Part shown: positions 5,417-6,938 of the stretch, in pieces
Layout: every line of letters begins with the position of its first letter
Numbering within the stretch: position 1 is the stretch's first letter
Assembly: GCA_937915565.1 (NCBI GenBank)
Contig: CALDMH010000070.1
Span: 1-6,938 of the forward strand
Source of the DNA: an uncultured Clostridia bacterium
GTDB taxonomy: Bacteria > Bacillota > Clostridia > Christensenellales > Borkfalkiaceae
Reading direction: 5' to 3'
DNA: 6,938 bases
The notes under the pieces: model-generated
What the model saw: the letters and a program-made list of their open reading frames with translations, nothing else
Database searches by the model: none
What the model was told of the DNA's origin: nothing
Program-made: the position numbers and the translations under genes

Positions 5417-6938
5417 ATGCCAAGACAATACGACTTACAACATACCAGAAACATCGGTATAATGGCGCATATCGACGCCGGTAAGACTACTACGACCGAA
5501 CGTATCCTTTTCTATACGGGAAAGACTCATAAACTCGGCGAAGTACACGACGGCGCCGCGACGATGGACTTTATGGTTCAGGAACAGGAAAGAGGTATAA
5601 CCATTTGTTCCGCCGCAACCACTTGTTTCTGGAAAGGTAACAGAATCAATATTATCGACACTCCGGGACACGTTGACTTCACGGTTGAAGTCGAAAGGTC
5701 GCTCAGAGTTCTCGACGGAGCGGTTGCTACGTTCTGTGCGAAGGGCGGCGTTGAGCCCCAGTCCGAAACGGTATGGCGTCAGGCGGATAAATATCACGTT
5801 CCGCGTATCGCTTACGTAAACAAAATGGACATCAACGGCGCAAACTTCGATAACGCCGTACAGATGATGAGAGACAGATTGAAAGCAAACGCTATTCCGA
5901 TTTGCCTTCCCATCGGTAAAGAGGACACGTTCTGCGGAATTATCGACCTCGTTGCAAACGATTCGATAATTTATCACGACGACCTCGGTAAAGATTTCAC
6001 GGTCGGTCCTATTCCCGCGGAATACGCCGACAAAGCCGCCGAAGCAAGACAAGCTCTTATGGAGATGTGCGCCGAGCAGGACGACGAACTTATGGAGAAA
6101 TTCTTTGAAACGGGCGAACTTACTCCCGACGAAATGAAGGCCGCCATAAGAAAAGGTACTCTTGCTATGAAGATGAACCCCGTTCTTTGCGGTTCGAGCT
6201 ACAAGAACAGAGGCGTTCAGCACCTTCTCGACGCAATCGTAGATTATCTTCCCAGCCCCATCGACGTAGACCACGTTAAGGGTATCAATCCGGATACGGA
6301 CGAGGAAGAAGTCAGAAAGACGGACGACGACGAGCCGTTCGCAGGTCTTGCGTTCAAGATGGTTGCGGACCCGTTCGTAGGTAAGCTCGCATATTTCAGA
6401 GTTTATTCGGGTACGTTAGCCGCAGGCTCTTACGTATACAACGCTACGAAAGGCAAGAAAGAAAGAGTCGGAAGGCTCGTTTTGATGCACGCAAACCACA
6501 GAGAGGAAATCGACAGGATTTATTCCGGAGATATTTGCGCAATCGTAGGCCTTAAAGAAACCACCACGGGCGACACTCTCTGCGACGAAGACCACCCCAT
6601 CGTTCTTGAAAAGATGGAATTCCCCGAACCCGTTATTCAGGTTGCAATCGAGCCCAAGACGAAAGCCGGTCAGGAAAAAATGACGCTCGCGCTTTTGAAA
6701 CTCGCCGAGGAAGACCCCACTTTCAAGTTCTATACCGATAAAGAAACGGGACAGACGATAATCGCCGGAATGGGCGAGCTTCACCTCGAAATAATCGTAG
6801 ACAGATTGCTCCGCGAATTCAAGGTTGAGGCAACAGTCGGTAAACCGCAAGTTTCCTATAAAGAAACGTTCAGGAAAGCCGTTGACGCCGAAGGAATGTA
6901 CAAGAGACAGTCCGGCGGTAAAGGTCAGTACGGTCACT
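5417..6938 (+). CDS. fusA: Elongation factor G, N-terminal part (runs off right edge)
   Basis: The open frame covers 507 codons of EF-G (about 690-700 residues in full), the GTPase that drives translocation on the ribosome and, with RRF, recycles it. All GTPase motifs are intact: G1 AHIDAGKTT (17-25), G2 RGITI (59-63), G3 DTPGH (81-85), G4 NKMD (135-138) and G5 around GSSYKNRG (about 259-266). The domain II segment [25 protein letters not shown] and the domain III segment [20 protein letters not shown] are clear. The frame ends in the early domain IV segment GGKGQYGH. The start has AAGGAG (5399-5404), 12 bases upstream, which is a fairly long spacing. I139 after NKMD replaces the arginine of E. 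coli, a variant I recall from Clostridia. It is the third gene of the str operon; tuf commonly follows but is outside the window. Confidence 0.98.
   Translation, partial: MPRQYDLQHTRNIGIMAHIDAGKTTTTERILFYTGKTHKLGEVHDGAATMDFMVQEQERGITICSAATTCFWKGNRINIIDTPGHVDFTVEVERSLRVLDGAVATFCAKGGVEPQSETVWRQADKYHVPRIAYVNKMDINGANFDNAVQMMRDRLKANAIPICLPIGKEDTFCGIIDLVANDSIIYHDDLGKDFTVGPIPAEYADKAAEARQALMEMCAEQDDELMEKFFETGELTPDEMKAAIRKGTLAMKMNPVLCGSSYKNRGVQHLLDAIVDYLPSPIDVDHVKGINPDTDEEEVRKTDDDEPFAGLAFKMVADPFVGKLAYFRVYSGTLAAGSYVYNATKGKKERVGRLVLMHANHREEIDRIYSGDICAIVGLKETTTGDTLCDEDHPIVLEKMEFPEPVIQVAIEPKTKAGQEKMTLALLKLAEEDPTFKFYTDKETGQTIIAGMGELHLEIIVDRLLREFKVEATVGKPQVSYKETFRKAVDAEGMYKRQSGGKGQYGH

Noticed and set aside
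5833..5835. EF-G I139 after NKMD as a functional anomaly
   Set aside because: It differs from E. coli (arginine), but I recall NKMDI in Clostridia, so it is better read as a lineage marker than as a defect.
1..6938. CRISPR array, insertion sequence or phage attachment site
   Set aside because: No regularly spaced repeats, transposase-like frame or tRNA-linked duplication is visible. The window is ordinary chromosomal sequence apart from the structured non-coding regions.

Overview
The window looks like chromosomal DNA of a low-to-mid GC Gram-positive bacterium, most likely a member of the Clostridia. Three things suggest this: near-consensus sigma-A promoters (three TTGACN-17-TAnAAT boxes), strong GGAGG-type ribosome binding sites, and the wording of the translation proteins. 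EF-G has [15 protein letters not shown] and NKMDI, and the S12 tail reads [15 protein letters not shown], which I recall from Clostridia. The placement comes from memory of these families, not from a search.

Layout. (1) Positions 1-406, minus strand: the first 135 codons of a secreted protein with a clear signal peptide. It runs off the left edge and has its own promoter at 447-475. (2) Positions 407-754: a gene-free divergent intergenic region. It holds two back-to-back promoters and, between them, a very GC-rich hairpin (559-595) inside a pyrimidine-rich then purine-rich stretch. (3) Positions 755-4051, plus strand: an apparent three-gene operon. It contains tldD (zinc protease subunit, HEAFGH), its non-catalytic partner pmbA/tldE (ATGA overlap), and a small cytoplasmic SGNH/GDSL hydrolase. 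(4) Positions 4128-6938, plus strand: the str operon with its own strong promoter, rpsL (S12), rpsG (S7) and the first 507 codons of fusA (EF-G), which runs off the right edge.

How they work together. TldD and TldE would form a heteromeric protease that trims unfolded peptides or proteins. No peptide substrate gene is visible here, and the co-transcribed hydrolase has no known link to that job. The str genes supply the decoding-centre protein S12, the head-assembly protein S7 and the translocase EF-G.

Most worth a second look. The non-coding parts of the str operon are large and strongly structured: a 209-nt rpsL-rpsG spacer that folds into a closed multi-helix domain, a 93-nt rpsG-fusA spacer with a long two-part stem, and an rpsL leader with mutually exclusive helices. 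The rpsL-rpsG spacer sits where S7 autoregulates the str operon in E. coli, but here it is larger and not a family I recognise. S12 also carries arginine at position 88, where nearly all bacteria have lysine; this is the change that gives streptomycin resistance in Mycobacterium tuberculosis.
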